64,000 nt of DNA from Batillaria attramentaria (GCA_018292915.2 JACVVK020000036.1:1681001-1745000); one strand, 5' to 3'. Positions 15,273 to 25,614 are shown, counted from the first letter of the stretch. Program-made: numbers and translations. The notes: generated by a model not told the origin, from the letters alone.

Positions 15273-16289
15273 ACACACACACACACGAAAGATAGATCTA
15301 GAAAAAGAGAAATTCCACTGTTACTGTGCTAGTGTTCCTGCATGTACTCCAGTGGTAGGGCTGTGTTACATAATGAACACTGCTCAGATGTTGATCACAG
15401 TAAAGTATCAGGTCATCATCACTTATTATAAGAGCGAACAAACAAGTCCAAAACAAAACAAAAAAACAAGAGAAACAATGAGCGGATATATGTGTATACA
15501 TATATATATATATGTATACTGATGATGTGGGTGATACATACATGTACTGATAGTGGACCAGTACTGGGTCACTGAATGGACCTGTTGGGCACCTACTATT
15601 TGCTGAGTAAATCACTCAGTCGCTAGACCTAATGGATTGCTTACGGTTGCTCATTATTTGATACTGTGGTACTGGTACTCACTCAACTGACTAACCTCTT
15701 AGGAGCCAAAGCTAAACCATTTCCTTCTGCTTATATGATAAAGACTGGTTAAACTTAAAGGAAAAGCCATTGCACACCAGTAGAAGCCACTTCAAGCCAC
15801 TACATGTATTACGCAAGGCATGGTGCTTTCCACTAGGCCCGAGTCGAGACCGCTGCAGGTGCATTATACTATTTATAGTAGCTTGAAGTGGCTCTTAGTG
15901 ATGAATATTTTAAGAAAAAAATGTCATTTTTAAATGGACTTTTAAGGGTTAATAGTTGTCCACTATTAAAATACCAAACGTTCCTCATTCCATTTTGACT
16001 TACATCTGAAGAGAAACTGAAGCGGTAATAATAATAGTAATAATGAGTATTGTATCTATAGGCACTTTACCCGGAGAGAACCCCCGATGATCGGCCCGAA
16101 TGAACGGTGCCACATGTATACGAAAAGAAAATTCTTTGCCCAGAGTGGGACTGAACCCCTGACCTCTGGCATTGGTGACAAGTCTCTTAACCACACTTAC
16201 AGTCTCTTAACCAAGTGCTAGATCACCGACCGGTAGTGACTGCATAGTGGATCAGATGAATCAACCAGGAGCAACAAACAAAAAGACAA

Positions 16290-16332
<43 letters not shown>

Positions 16333-17005
16333 AAAAAAAAAACAGGTACGTGTATCTGGGACAAGGACAGCACAAGTCAACGTTTCAGTGGATACCTTCT
16401 TCAGGGCAAACGATGTTTGAAACATCAACTTGTGCTGTCGACGTCCCATGTAAGTGGTTTTTGTACTTTTTAGTTTCTTCTGGTTATAACTGTTTCTTTG
16501 ATTTCAACTTAAGAATGGTCATTGTGCCAATAGCCTTACTGTTTATGAATAAAAGTTCTCTCTCTCTAACACACACACACACACACACCACACACACACA
16601 CACACAACACACACACACACAATATTACTAGAATTGGTTCTGAATTACCGCCTACCATAACATGGGTTTTTTGTTTTTGTTTTTCAGCCAGGATAATTAC
16701 ACTGTATGTAAGCTAAACACACGCGCAGATCTTTTGCTTGTACATCACACTTGTAGTCATACATGTATATTAAATTCTGAGGCAAATCGTTTACAGCCCA
16801 TACTTTCCATGTAACTCTTGGGACCTGAAAGAGTGTTTTTAACTTTTACGTGTCTTAGTTGCTCAATTCTGAAAAGACAAACAAAACTGATACACAAGGC
16901 AGGAAAATGTATTCAACAGTCGCATAGCTTTGGTGGCTATACTGAAAAGCTTTTGGCATGCAGCTGATTCACCTCTTTAATGCTAGTCTGTTCTTTCCCA
17001 AACAT
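1..17005 (-). CDS. ATP7: Copper-transporting P-type ATPase, N-terminal half (5' exons, runs off window)
   Basis: Copper-exporting ATPase of the Golgi and plasma membrane; only the cytosolic N-terminal metal-binding part is in the window. Minus-strand exons seen: 17005-16973 (start ATG directly after AACAG), 12416-12360, 9497-9372, and 851-1, which continues past the edge. All four join in phase 0 at GT-AG sites, giving about 355 residues without a stop. Three heavy-metal-associated (HMA) domains have intact copper motifs: GMTCQSC near residue 133, GMTCQSC near 210 and GMTCASC near 293, each followed by MGFDA about 50 residues on. A fourth, N-terminal HMA-like domain (about residues 41-112) keeps the fold pattern but reads GLASADDA where the CxxC should be. 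The ATPase core lies outside the window. The two short first exons are less certain than the other two. A spliced 5' UTR exon probably ends at 17273. ATP7 identity is firm from the repeated GMTCxxC domains; vertebrate ATP7A/ATP7B cannot be told apart here. Confidence 0.88.
1386..1580. repeat. Hairpin-forming repeat, copy 1
   Basis: Shares GACTGGTTAAA, AGAAGCCACTTCAAGCCAC and GTGGCTTGATGTGGCTC with 15742-15955. The GCCACTTCAAGCCAC and GTGGCTTGATGTGGC parts are inverted, so the element can fold back. Confidence 0.65.
2850..2892 (+). repeat. (GT)n(GA)n microsatellite
   Basis: GTGTG run turning into GAGAG. Many ORFs that read as Cys-Val or Thr-His repeats in the window come from such tracts. Confidence 0.95.
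4294..4423. repeat. Foldback 1 with perfect 33-bp arms
   Basis: Arms 4294-4326 and 4391-4423 are perfect inverted repeats (CAGTCATAAAAGACAG...CTGTCTTTTATGACTG). The loop is GATAAAGGTAGAG, T-rich, then AAAATGAATTTTATTCA. Confidence 0.9.
4441..4696. repeat. Foldback 2 with ~90-bp arms and the same loop
   Basis: Arms 4454-4533 and 4587-4666 pair over 80 bp with two mismatches. An outer pair GTGTCTTTGTCAA/TTGACAAAGACAC (4441-4453, 4684-4696) extends it. The loop again reads GATAAAGGTAGGTG, T-rich, AAAATGAATTTTATTCA. Confidence 0.9.
4800..4881 (+). repeat. LINE-type tail ending in (GAA)n
   Basis: CGCAGAGTTAAT, then GAGCCCAACTCTATTGCGG followed by GAA repeats. The same tail occurs at 32217-32280. 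Confidence 0.65.
4882..5275 (-). repeat. tRNA-derived SINE, family B
   Basis: Shares most of its length with 18660-19050, for example CGGCGCACATATCCATC, AGGGCTGGAGGACGATGC and GCTACTTTATGTGCAAACC. On the minus strand the right end starts with a tRNA-like head (GGGGACTTGGTTTAGTGGTT). The left end is a TATGG-type short tandem tail. It directly abuts a LINE (GAA)n tail at 4852-4881. Confidence 0.75.
5650..5815 (+). repeat. tRNA-derived SINE, family A
   Basis: Head GTGGTCGAATAGTAGAGCGTTGGA resembles a tRNA with an A box. A B-box-like GAGTTCGATCCCGAC follows. The body is CCAAATATTTGTGCTGGC, GTCTTTGATATCACC, then GGAAAAGGACGTTAAAC and CACCCACCC. This family recurs about ten times in the window in both orientations. 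Confidence 0.85.
6157..6474. mobile_element. Solo LTR, copy 1
   Basis: Starts TGTTGTAGAGATCGCG and ends TAAAATACAACA (TG...CA borders). Holds a TATA box (TAGTATATAAGCAGCC) and AATAAAG. Flanked by GTGTG on both sides (6152-6156 and 6475-6479), as expected of a 5-bp target duplication, although it sits in a GT tract. Highly similar to 49265-49567. No internal retroelement genes are next to it. Confidence 0.82.
7205..7262 (+). repeat. Interstitial telomere-like repeat
   Basis: Degenerate TTAGGG units (ATTTAGGGTTAGGGATAG and similar). Confidence 0.75.
8340..8400. repeat. (AT)n microsatellite
   Basis: TATATA run of about 60 bp. A ~20-bp poly-G tract lies at 8246-8264. Confidence 0.95.
8431..8555 (-). 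repeat. tRNA-like SINE head
   Basis: The minus strand has GTGAGCGGCGGTCTGACGGG (A-box-like) and a perfect B box GGTTCGAGTCC about 80 bp on, followed by AT-repeat sequence. The wide box spacing and lack of a clean cloverleaf argue for a SINE over a tRNA gene. Confidence 0.5.
9498..12359 (-). other. ATP7 intron
   Basis: No coding exon recognised. It holds simple repeats: a purine/poly-A stretch at 9600-9740, CA tracts near 10130, (GA)n at 11371-11428 and (TTG)n near 11650. A short AATAATAATAAT block at 10700-10715 may be a decayed retroelement tail. Confidence 0.5.
11371..11428. repeat. (GA)n microsatellite
   Basis: Uninterrupted GAGAG run of about 58 bp. Confidence 0.95.
12866..13033 (+). 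repeat. tRNA-derived SINE, family A
   Basis: GTGGCCGAATGGTAGAGCG head, degenerate B box GTTCGTATCCCGGC, body with CAAATATTTGTGCTGGCC and GGACGTTAAATCCCC. In an ATP7 intron. Confidence 0.85.
13362..13525 (-). repeat. tRNA-derived SINE, family A
   Basis: Reverse orientation: body (CCTTTTCCACCACATACGGG), CACAAATATTTGGCC, then the tRNA-like head CTCTACCATTCGGCCACCCC. It lies about 330 bp from the plus-strand copy, so the two form an inverted pair. Confidence 0.85.
14780..15105 (+). repeat. Compound minisatellite: (GT)n alternating with a 48-bp block
   Basis: The block GGAGAAGGAAGTAGCTGTGC, TTTTCA(GT)TTTTACAGCAC... occurs at about 14806, 14909 and 15008. Each copy is followed by a GT tract of different length. 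Confidence 0.9.
15742..15955. repeat. Hairpin-forming repeat, copy 2
   Basis: Second copy. Arms AGAAGCCACTTCAAGCCACTA and TAGTAGCTTGAAGTGGCTCT flank a ~70-bp loop with CGCTGCAGNTGCATTA-like sequence. Confidence 0.65.
16010..16230 (-). repeat. tRNA-like SINE with TAA-rich tail
   Basis: The minus strand has GTTAAGAGACT twice, then GGGGTTCAGTCCC (B box) and a body ending in ATTATTACTATTATTATT at 16024-16045. Confidence 0.55.
16345..16455. repeat. Small inverted repeat related to the GTCAACGTTTC element
   Basis: GACAGCACAAGTCAACGTTTC and GAAACATCAACTTGTGCTGTC are inverted copies about 40 bp apart. Confidence 0.6.
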
Positions 17006-17273
17006 CTGTTAAAAAAAAAAATGAAGAACTAGAAGGTAAAGGGGTATGTAGTATCGTAGACATCTACAAGTCTTTGAATAACAGAATTAAAACGTTCAAG
17101 AAATATAAAACAAAAGAGGACAGTTCTAAACAAACTAAAAGTGTTAGAAGCAAATACACCGAAAATGTACATACATATGTATGATACATCAAGTCTACTT
17201 ACACTGTGAGTGAAATCGCAGAACACACAAGCTATTAGGACGACAGTCAACGAAAAATGAAAGTTAGCTTACC

Positions 17274-17710
17274 TCAGTTTGAACAAGGTTGTAGAGTTTC
17301 ACATATATCATAAGTCTCCATACTTGATCGAAACCAAACTGGACTAGTTATCAAACACCATAAAAGGATTCAGCACGACGGACAAGTTTGAAGAAAGAAT
17401 AAAATCCTGTTTGAAGTCTGTCAAGTGAAGTGTGGTTCTTTTGCGGTGTGTTGACATACATAAACTTCCGGTGCAAAATAGTTCTCGGAATTTTAGTTAT
17501 CAATTTACTGCAAACTGTAAAGCAGATGGACGCCCATAGCCATACTGTTACATTATTTTTTCATCAGGCATGTCCATTGTGTAACACATTCAACGCAATA
17601 AGGGCCTTTTGATAAATTAACTCATTGTTTTTCAAACTTTCTGACAGCCTCTAAAATTGGTTTTGTGCACTTTGTTGTTAATCGACTTAGCGTAACGTGT
17701 TCAAGGCAAC
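17274..17710. promoter_or_regulatory. Shared divergent promoter region between ATP7 and ALG11
   Basis: Between the predicted ATP7 5' UTR exon (donor CTGAG|GTAAGCT at 17273/17272, minus strand) and the ALG11 ATG at 17711. Both genes read outward, so about 440 bp must hold both start sites. No TATA box was noticed. A CTTCCGG at 17465-17471 matches the ETS/GABP consensus common in bidirectional housekeeping promoters. The exact start sites are inferred, not seen. Confidence 0.6.
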
Positions 17711-20700
17711 ATGGCGCTTTCAGAATTCATGCGGCAATACGTCAGGTGAAATCTTCTTCCCTGCGCATCCTTAAGATATTTTGGCCGTAAACTGTAGCAG
17801 ATCTCGTTGTACTGTTTGTATTAGTTTATTTCAAAAGGAAACTTTGCACTTGAAATGTTTGTCTACTTCAACTGAACGACGAAGTCTTCGCTGTCTGATG
17901 AAATCGTCTGCTTTTCTGAAGCGTTGGCAGACGGGCGTTGAATTTGTTTTGGTCGAGTTTCGTTCTTGTTGTTGTTGGTTCAAATCAACCCATGACCCAG
18001 GTGTCTGTTTAGCACACCATAACCACGTCACGTGGGAGTTTAGATTTACAAAACTGATCAGTGAGATTTTACTAGGAGGGCGTGTGTGTGTGTGGCGTGG
18101 GGGTGGGGGAGTACAGTGAATGATAAGTCGTTATAGCGACTGTCTGTGTCGACCTGGAACAGCTGATGACATATGGACGTCACAGGGTGATCACTTATAT
18201 TCATTGCACAGAACGCATGCGGAATCTGTAGAGCCCTAAAAATATCCTTTCCTCTGAAACTGACTTACAGTGCCAAACACAGATCTTCCATTTTCTTCTC
18301 TCTCTCTCTGTGCTGTATCATAGTTCTGCATTGAGCATAAACTTTCTTCAAGGAGTATTTCTGCGCTTTGTAAATGACTAAATGAACACTTTCAGTCTGT
18401 GTATTTTATTCCAGCTTGGTCTCCCAAGTGGCCACACTTCTTATCGTGTCAGGCGTGTTCTTCATCGTTGCGTTCACTGTAACGCTTTTGGCAGTGAGGG
18501 CGTGGATACAGTGGCGCTCCAGAACGCTTCGGCAGGATACACAGCAAGGGGCCGGGGTCAAAACAATCGGTTTCTTTCATCCCTACTGTAACGCTGGCGG
18601 TGGAGGAGAGAGGGTGTTATGGACAGCTATACGAGCTTTGCAGAAAAGGTAGGTTGGCATGGTATGGTATGGTATGGTGGTATGGTAGACTTCTCCTCGG
18701 CGCACATATCCATCTCTGCTGAAATTCTCACGGTGCCGCAGGGCTGGAGGACGATGCAGTGAAAGCCTGCTGCGGCTAAGCGCTACTTTATGTGCAAACC
18801 TCCACCCTGCTATTCACTCTGGTGCGTGCGACAGTATTTCTGTTTACCACGACACCGGCCACAGCCTACTCTTCTTTGAAAGATGAACGTGGGATTTTTA
18901 GCGTGCACACTTGATGTATGTGCGTGCTTGTGTACACGAAGGCCAGACAGACACCGTAAACGAGTCTGCACATGGATTTGACTCGATATGGTAAGGAAAA
19001 ATCCCACCATATTCCTGCCCAACGGGGACTCGAACCACTCGAAAGTTGATTAGTAATACTGATGTCCTGTAGGTATAGGTGAGTGAAATTGAATGCCAAA
19101 TGATTTGTATTTGCATGTGAATAAAACATTAGCAAAGCTACTTCTGACTAGTATACATACAGTACTACCATGTGAACTGTTTTGGTAAAGGGAAAGGGCA
19201 GAGCATTTTGATACATTTTATTATTTTTTTGTGTGTCATTCGCTCTCTAATTATTTTTTTCAGATACCCTGATGTCCGTTGTGTTGTCTATACGGGGGAT
19301 ACTGATGCAACGCCAGAAGAGATTTTGACTCGAGCAAGGCAACGATTTAATATCACCCTCCCACGGCAGGTATAATTGAACAGAGATGGCAAGCTCTTTC
19401 TTCTTTACACCACAGTGCCTTTGGCATACATGGAATTGCTGACACTAAAATGTCAAACCACATCATTGTTAGTGTGTCCAGAATTTGGCTTGTGTATGTG
19501 TGACACACATCTGCCTGCATGACAGAAATTCGTCTGTTCTTGTTGTTGCTCTTTTTCTTGTTGTTTTTGTTTTTAACACCCACGTTGATGGACATTCTGT
19601 TTGTAAGAAAGAAAAGAGTAACAGTCCCTAACATTTAAATTTTTAATATCATGATACAGCACCAGCTGGCTCAGTGTATTAGCCACATCAGTGAGTACGC
19701 TTCTGTTGGATCAGTTCCGGCATTTGAGATGGTGTCACTGTGCAGGTGTTTTAGTGGAGTGATGATAGACACCAAGAACACAGCTAAGAACAGTCTGTAA
19801 GCACAGTAATCATAAAGATTGCCTCTTTAACACATTGCAGGAATATGTGAGGATATGATCAGATTCAATTCAAATACAAATAACTATTATCTCAGATTGG
19901 AAAATCAGTTATGGTGGACATAATGAGCATCCAGACAATAACATCCAACGTAAAATGAAAAACTCATAGACTGATATTTAACACTCTTTAAAATCAGATA
20001 AAGATTGCAGTTAAATGTCACCTAAATTGCTTTTTGGCTCACTTGTGTAACAAAGTGAGTCTATGTAATAACCCTCCGTCGTCTGTCTGTGTGTCTGTCT
20101 GTCTGTCTGTCTGTGTGTCTGTCTGTCTGTCTGTGTGTCCGCAGTAAACCTTAACACTGGCATTTTCTCAGAAACTATGAGCAGCAGAGGCACCAAACTT
20201 GGCAAGCTGATAGACAGCCATAAGACCTTTCACAACATACTATAATGATTGACCTTGACCCAAGGTCAAGGTCACTAAAGCTGTCTGTTTGGAAATTTTA
20301 CATTGGCATTTTCTCAGAATTTAGAAAAGCCAGAGACATCAAACTTAGCATGGCGATGGATATTGACAATACCTTTACTGACATACCTGTATTCAGTGAC
20401 TTTGAATCAAGGTCAAGGCCATACAAGCTGTTTTGCGGAAAACCTTCCAAAACCTTAACATTGGCATTTTCTCAGAAACAATGAACAGCAGAAGCACCAA
20501 ACCTGGCTTGCTGATAAACAGCAGCAAGACCTTTCAAGACTTACCATTTTGAATGACCTTGACTGAAGGTCAAGGTCGTCAAAGATGTGTAATTGGAAAT
20601 TTAAAATTGCCATTTTCTCAGAATGTAGTGGTACCAGAGGCATCAAACTTTGCATGGCATGATAGACATTGACAAAACCTGTACTGGCATAACCTGTACT

Positions 20701-21313
20701 GGCATACTTGTATCAATTTCCTTGGGTCAAGGTCAAGGCCATTCAAGATGTTTTGTGGAGACTTTAACGTTAGCATTTCCTTGGAAACAACAAACAGCAG
20801 CAAGGCACAATGATAGGCAGCAAAGAGACCTATGCAGACATACCCATTTGAGTGACCTTGACTCAAGGTCAAGGTCATTACAGCTGTCTGTTGTAAAATT
20901 TTACATTGCCATTTGTACAGAAACTACAAAAATTAGAGTTATCAAATTTGGCATAATGATAGTCACTGATAAGCTCTTCACTTACAGATCTCATTTGAAT
21001 GACCTTGACCCAAGGTCAAGGTCATAGAAGCTGTCCTGGGAAAACTGTTATGTTGCCATTTGCTGTTTTCTTAGGAACTATGAACACAAGACACCTTATT
21101 TCGTGAAAGCTAGTGATAAGAGCTTTAGAAACATACTCTTTTGAATGACCTTGACCCATCTCACAAGTGAGCCAAGGAGGCTTTGCTCCTCTAGTTAATA
21201 TTAATAATGTGCACGATTTAATATAGCTATTAAAATACATCTGATATAAATTCATCACATCAATACACTGTCACAGACTCCTCTGTCCACCAAACCCGGT
21301 AAAACTTGACATT

Positions 21314-21350
<37 letters not shown>

Positions 21351-24300
21351 GGCCCAGGGAGGGGTATGGACAGTGCTTTATTGTTGTGAATTGAACGTGG
21401 AAATGTGGAAAACCATGTGATGGGTTTTTTTCCTGTTGCAACACTCTCAGAATCAACTCCAGCCAATCTTCCTGTCTGCCAGAGACAAGTGTGTTGACAG
21501 TGAAGTGTGGTTTCCATTGGCAGATAGACATGGTTTACCTGCGTCGCAGAGGGTGGGTGGAAGCGTCGAAGTACCCTTACTTTACGCTCCTCGGTCAGAG
21601 TCTCGGCTCCGTGGTGCTAGGCTGGGAGGCCCTCATGTCGTTCGTGCCTGACGTCTACATTGATTCCATGGGATACGCCTTCACTATCCCGCTGTTCAAG
21701 TTCTTCGGTGGCTGCAGAGTCGCTTGCTATGTCCACTACCCAACCATCAGGTATGTGCACACTGGAAACCTTGGGGCGGGGAGGGGAGGGGAGGGGAGGG
21801 GGGGGGTGGTGGGGGGGGGGGGAACAGTCACCTCTGCGAAGTCTTCTACCTGTTCATGGTTTTCCACTTTTGGCTAAAAACTGTCCTCCCCCCAGAAAGT
21901 GTTTTCTCCTCTGAAGCACTTAAAATTCATGTCAAAACGTACCTAATTGCACTATATTTTAGCCTAATTCTAAATATTGTCCTTCACGAAAACTGTTTCT
22001 TCTTCTGAAGTACTTAAAATTCATGTCAAAATGTACCTAATTGCACATATTTTAGCCTAATTCTAAATATTTTCCTTCACGAAAACTGTTTCCTCATGTG
22101 AAGTACTTAAAATCATGCCATAATACACCAGAATGCATACATTAAAAAAAAAAAAAAAATCCAGGGGAGCATGCCCCCGATCACTCGTAGCATTACACGT
22201 CTGCTTTGCAGATGAGTGCTTGTGGCTTTGCCACTTTGTCAGTATATATGCTACACACTTTTCATCATCATGGACCATGCTGCATAGACGTATAGACAAA
22301 TCCACTGACTAGCAACTGACTTTCATACAGCCAAGGCAATAGAGTACTCTTGGGAAAATTGCACAAACTGTGAACTTTACCAAGAATTAATTTGTGCTTG
22401 TTCACCCACCGTGGTATGCAGAGATGTTTGAAACAGAGCCTACAGAATCTGTACACATACATGTTTACACAATGAAAAAAATCGAATAGATTCTTCTGAT
22501 TACCATCATTGTTTTAGCAGAGCTGTATAATCACCAAGCTTGCTCTTCTGTGTTTGTGGTGGATTAGATATATTGTAGATTTTGTGGTCACTTGTTTGAC
22601 AGCACGGACATGCTGGAGCGGGTGTCCCAGCGGACCGCAGCCCACAACAACCTCTCCTTCATCGCCAACAGCCGATTTCTCAGCACCTTCAAACTCCTCT
22701 ACTACCGCCTTTTTGCCTACCTGTACGGAGTAATGGGCAAGCGGTCCAAAGTCATCATGGTCAACTCCTCGTGGACGTTCGGCCACATCAAACAGCTGTG
22801 GAAAGCACCGGCCCGCACGCACATCGTTTACCCACCCTGTGATGTGTCCGAGTTCATGAAAATCCCGCTTACGCATGAAGTTCCGGTACTGGAGAAGAAC
22901 ATCATCAGTGTTGGACAGTTCCGGCCGGAGAAGGACCACCCGCTGATGATCCGATCGTTCAAGTCCTTCCTCAGGTGTGGCGGATAAAGACAGGAAAGGG
23001 TACAGGCTGCTCCTGGTCGGGAGCTGTCGGAACGAGGGGGACGTGCGGAGGGTGAAGGAGCTCAAACAATTGACCGATGACCTCGGGGTTTCGGACAATG
23101 TTGTGTTTCACCTCAACGTCAGCTTTGAGGAGCTAAAGAAACTGCTGGCGTCCTCCATCATTGGGCTGCATACTATGTGGAACGAACACTTTGGTATAGG
23201 TGAGGGATAGATTGTAAATTTTTACAGTTTGTTTTGTTTATGTATACATACATCTTAATGTGTTTATCTTTACAGTCATCTTTGATGGAAAACCTTTTGA
23301 CGGAAAACCATACACTGAGACTTTGAACGCCGCAGGGGAGAGAAGGTCCAAGATCACATTCCTGTGTAAACACAGTTCTCTTCCCTGTGGTGACCAAAAT
23401 CTGCGTGTGGGTTTTTGAGATCTGGTGTTACCACTGTAGCACACGGCTGTACAGAAGCTGATCTCCAGTTCTGCCTGCAAGGTGCAGCTGGCGTATCCAG
23501 CCTGAAAAACACTGGCAGCAAGCAGAAAGAGTAACACTCTTCTGTTGTAGGCCACCAGTCAGTGGGGTGCTATGCCAGCAGCGATCAAGTAGGAGACCGG
23601 ACTAAAGGGAGTGTTGCTGGTTTGGGTCTTTTAATCGATATCACACATGCGGTTCACTCTCTTCATGGCAGTAGATGACTAGGGCTTTGAACAAGCTTCA
23701 TTTAAACATGCCGTATTCAACATTGAACAAGAATCTGCACTCAACAAGTAAAGACCATGCGCACTTCAAAACAGTCCAGAGGCAATAAAAATTTGTGTGT
23801 TTTATAACTCGCTCTTAAAGTTTCAAAAACTTTTTAAAGCTATGAAAACTGCAAATAAAAGTGACATAAAAGGGACAGAAACCACTTAACTTTCACAAAG
23901 GACGGCACAGGTCAACGTTTCGGCTTTTACAGAAATCAGCTGTTATTATAATTGATGTGGTGATGGCTGATTAGTGTGTCAAAAAAATATGTGGCAGCCT
24001 GATGACAGTTTCCTTGGGGTTTTTTGTTGTTGTTGATGTTGTTGCTGATGTTGTTGTTTTTGCTTTAGTGTACACTTACACCTTGTGTCTGAATCTTTTT
24101 CTTTGTGAAAATCATTGTGCACACAGCTTATTTCAGGCTGGCCGTCAGGGGTTCTCTACGGGTACTTCCAGCTTCCTCCCCTTCTGCTTTGGAAATGTTC
24201 AGCCTGTGAAAAAAATTGAACGTCAAATGAATTAATGCAGTTTTGAATTCTGAAGCTTGAACAGCTGAGCTGACCCTTTGCACAACACGATCGTTATGTG

Positions 24301-24960
24301 TTCATGTTCAACATATGAGGGAATGCATACATGTATGTTGGGTTCAGTTCACGGCACTTTGAGCCAAGCAGATGGGATAAAGCGCCAATATTAATGCAGT
24401 TACTATTATTATTTCTGGTGCACGGGCTTTCAAGAGTGCAGCTCCTTGCCTCTGCAACAACTTGCCAGCTCACCTCAAGTCAGATTCTGCGTCAGTCATG
24501 ACCTTCAAGCGGAACCTCAAGACGCATCTTTTCTCTCAGTTCTAATTCTCTCTCTCTCTCTCACTTTTTTTTTTTTTCACTCCAAAGGAGCCGTGAGCAT
24601 GCTCACTGCATGGAAGTTTTCTTGTAGCGCTATAAAAATGGCCAATCATCATCATCATCGTATTATTTCTTTGTTACAGGTGTTGTGGAGTGTATGGCTG
24701 CCGGAACGGTAGTACTGGCTAACAATTCTGGAGGACCCAAGCTGGACATAGTTACCCCACACAACAACTCACCCACAGGGTTTCTCGCTAGCACCGAGGA
24801 TGAGTATGCACGGGCCATGAAGACAGTTTTCAGCTTGAGTGAGCAGGAGAGACTCAAAATACGGGAAAACGCTCGGCAGTCCGTTGCCAGGTTTTCAGAG
24901 GCGGAGTTCGAGAACGCTTTTCTCAGTGTTTTAGATGCTTGTTTAGAAGACTCAACGTGA
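17711..24960 (+). CDS. ALG11: ALG11, GDP-Man:Man3GlcNAc2-PP-dolichol alpha-1,2-mannosyltransferase (one-base frameshift)
   Basis: Adds the fourth and fifth mannoses, in alpha-1,2 linkage, to the dolichol-linked N-glycan precursor on the cytosolic face of the ER. Exons: 17711-17745, 18415-18648, 19264-19369, 21524-21750, 22603-23199 and 24680-24960, all with GT-AG borders and matching phases. The protein has an N-terminal membrane helix (about residues 13-41), a GGGGERV glycine loop near 73-79, then conserved stretches such as [44 protein letters not shown] and the GT-B/GT4 E-x7-E motif EHFGIGVVE, which is split by the last intron. Near 22974-22979 the reading frame shifts by one base ([13 protein letters not shown]). 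If one base there is discounted, the product is 492 residues, which is the length of the family. That favours an assembly or sequencing error over a dead gene. AATAAA at 25088 probably ends the mRNA. Confidence 0.95.
18660..19050 (-). repeat. tRNA-derived SINE, family B, second copy
   Basis: Same family as 4882-5275, with a (GGTAT)n tail at 18660-18685 and GGGACTCGAACC (minus-strand B box GGTTCGAGTCCC) at the right. Inserted in ALG11 intron 2. Confidence 0.75.
20034..21198. repeat. Inverted-repeat-bounded element made of ~147-bp TGACCTTGA/TCAAGGTCA units
   Basis: Lies in ALG11 intron 3. The ends TTGGCTCACTTGTG (20034-20047) and CACAAGTGAGCCAA (21162-21175) are perfect 14-bp inverted repeats. 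Inside, a unit recurs at about 20250, 20398, 20554, 20719, 20853, 21000 and 21146. The central block, where intact, is TGACCTTGAcccaAGGTCA followed by AGGTCA. Each unit also carries phrases such as CATTTTCTCAGAAAC. No coding capacity. It looks like a non-autonomous mobile element with internal tandem repeats. Confidence 0.75.
20085..20140. repeat. Simple (TCTG)n-type repeat
   Basis: Run of CTGTCTGTCTGTGTG units near the left end of the intronic element. Confidence 0.85.
21886..22115. repeat. ~110-bp tandem repeat, just over two copies
   Basis: The phrase GAAGTACTTAAAATTCATG, followed by a block containing CTAATTGCAC and TTTTAGCCTAATTC, recurs in tandem in ALG11 intron 4. Confidence 0.75.
23863..23922 (+). 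repeat. Half copy of the GACATAAAAGGGACAG inverted-repeat element
   Basis: Matches the 60-bp left arm of the palindromic element at 46398-46651, including GGACGGCAC and GTCAACGTTTCG. The right arm is not seen here. In ALG11 intron 5. Confidence 0.75.
24421..24665 (+). pseudogene. LINE 3' fragment (end of reverse-transcriptase ORF plus tail)
   Basis: Encodes a fragment resembling the usual C-terminus of non-LTR retrotransposon ORF2 ([20 protein letters not shown], then LKTHLF). It ends in a short 3' UTR (GCGCTATAAAAATGG) and an (ATC)n tail next to the last ALG11 exon. 5'-truncated, inactive. Confidence 0.75.
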
Positions 24961-25087
24961 TGAATGGTGCTTGTGTGAAACGCTTTCAAACTTTCTTGCT
25001 TCCCTGCAGGTGGTTGGGATGTAATTTATTTGCTCCCTTGGAGCGACAACAGGGTCCACAGCCAATTGTTTTTACTTTTATTTCAGC

Positions 25088-25093
25088 AATAAA
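25088..25093 (+). promoter_or_regulatory. Probable ALG11 polyadenylation signal
   Basis: AATAAA 127 bp downstream of the ALG11 stop codon. It is the first canonical hexamer after the stop that I noticed. Confidence 0.6.
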
Positions 25094-25583
25094 TAATTCA
25101 TATGCTTATTCAGTCCATTGTTATGCTCTTTCTCTGAGTTCAGAGAATTCAACTGTGATGTGATCTGCGTGTGAGTTGTTTTCATCTGCTCACCTATTTC
25201 AGCTGAGTTTGTTTTCACACACATATATACATACACACACACACACACACACTCACACACGTACACACGCACGCACGCACGCATGCACGCACACCCCCCC
25301 CCCCCCCCCAAAGTGTTTCCCACTACATAATTATTAAACTGGATATCATTTGATGGTAGTTTTCAGCTAGAAAGCAGAGTTTACTCTTTCATAATTAATT
25401 TTGCTCACAGACATTTTCTGAAAAAAAATCCTGAAAAAAAAATGAAAAAGAAGAAGGAAACATACATGTATGTAAAACTAGTGAATGGAGGATGGAATAA
25501 ATGAACAAATAAAGAAAAAAAAACCAAAAAAACATCATTGGCTGAGACACACCGTGAAGCATATCTGACATAGTACATAAGGC

Positions 25584-25614
<31 letters not shown>

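Larger units (their letters stand above)
12417..16972 (-). other. ATP7 intron with SINEs and a compound minisatellite
   Basis: No exon recognised. It contains two SINEs of one family in opposite orientation (12866-13033 plus, 13362-13525 minus), the GT-plus-48-bp compound minisatellite (14780-15105), a hairpin repeat (15742-15955), a tRNA-like SINE head (about 16010-16230) and a small inverted repeat (16345-16455). Confidence 0.5.

Noticed and set aside
22976..22994. 19-nt GT...AG segment that would restore the ALG11 frame if spliced
   Set aside because: Far below the minimum for spliceosomal introns. A one-base indel is simpler.
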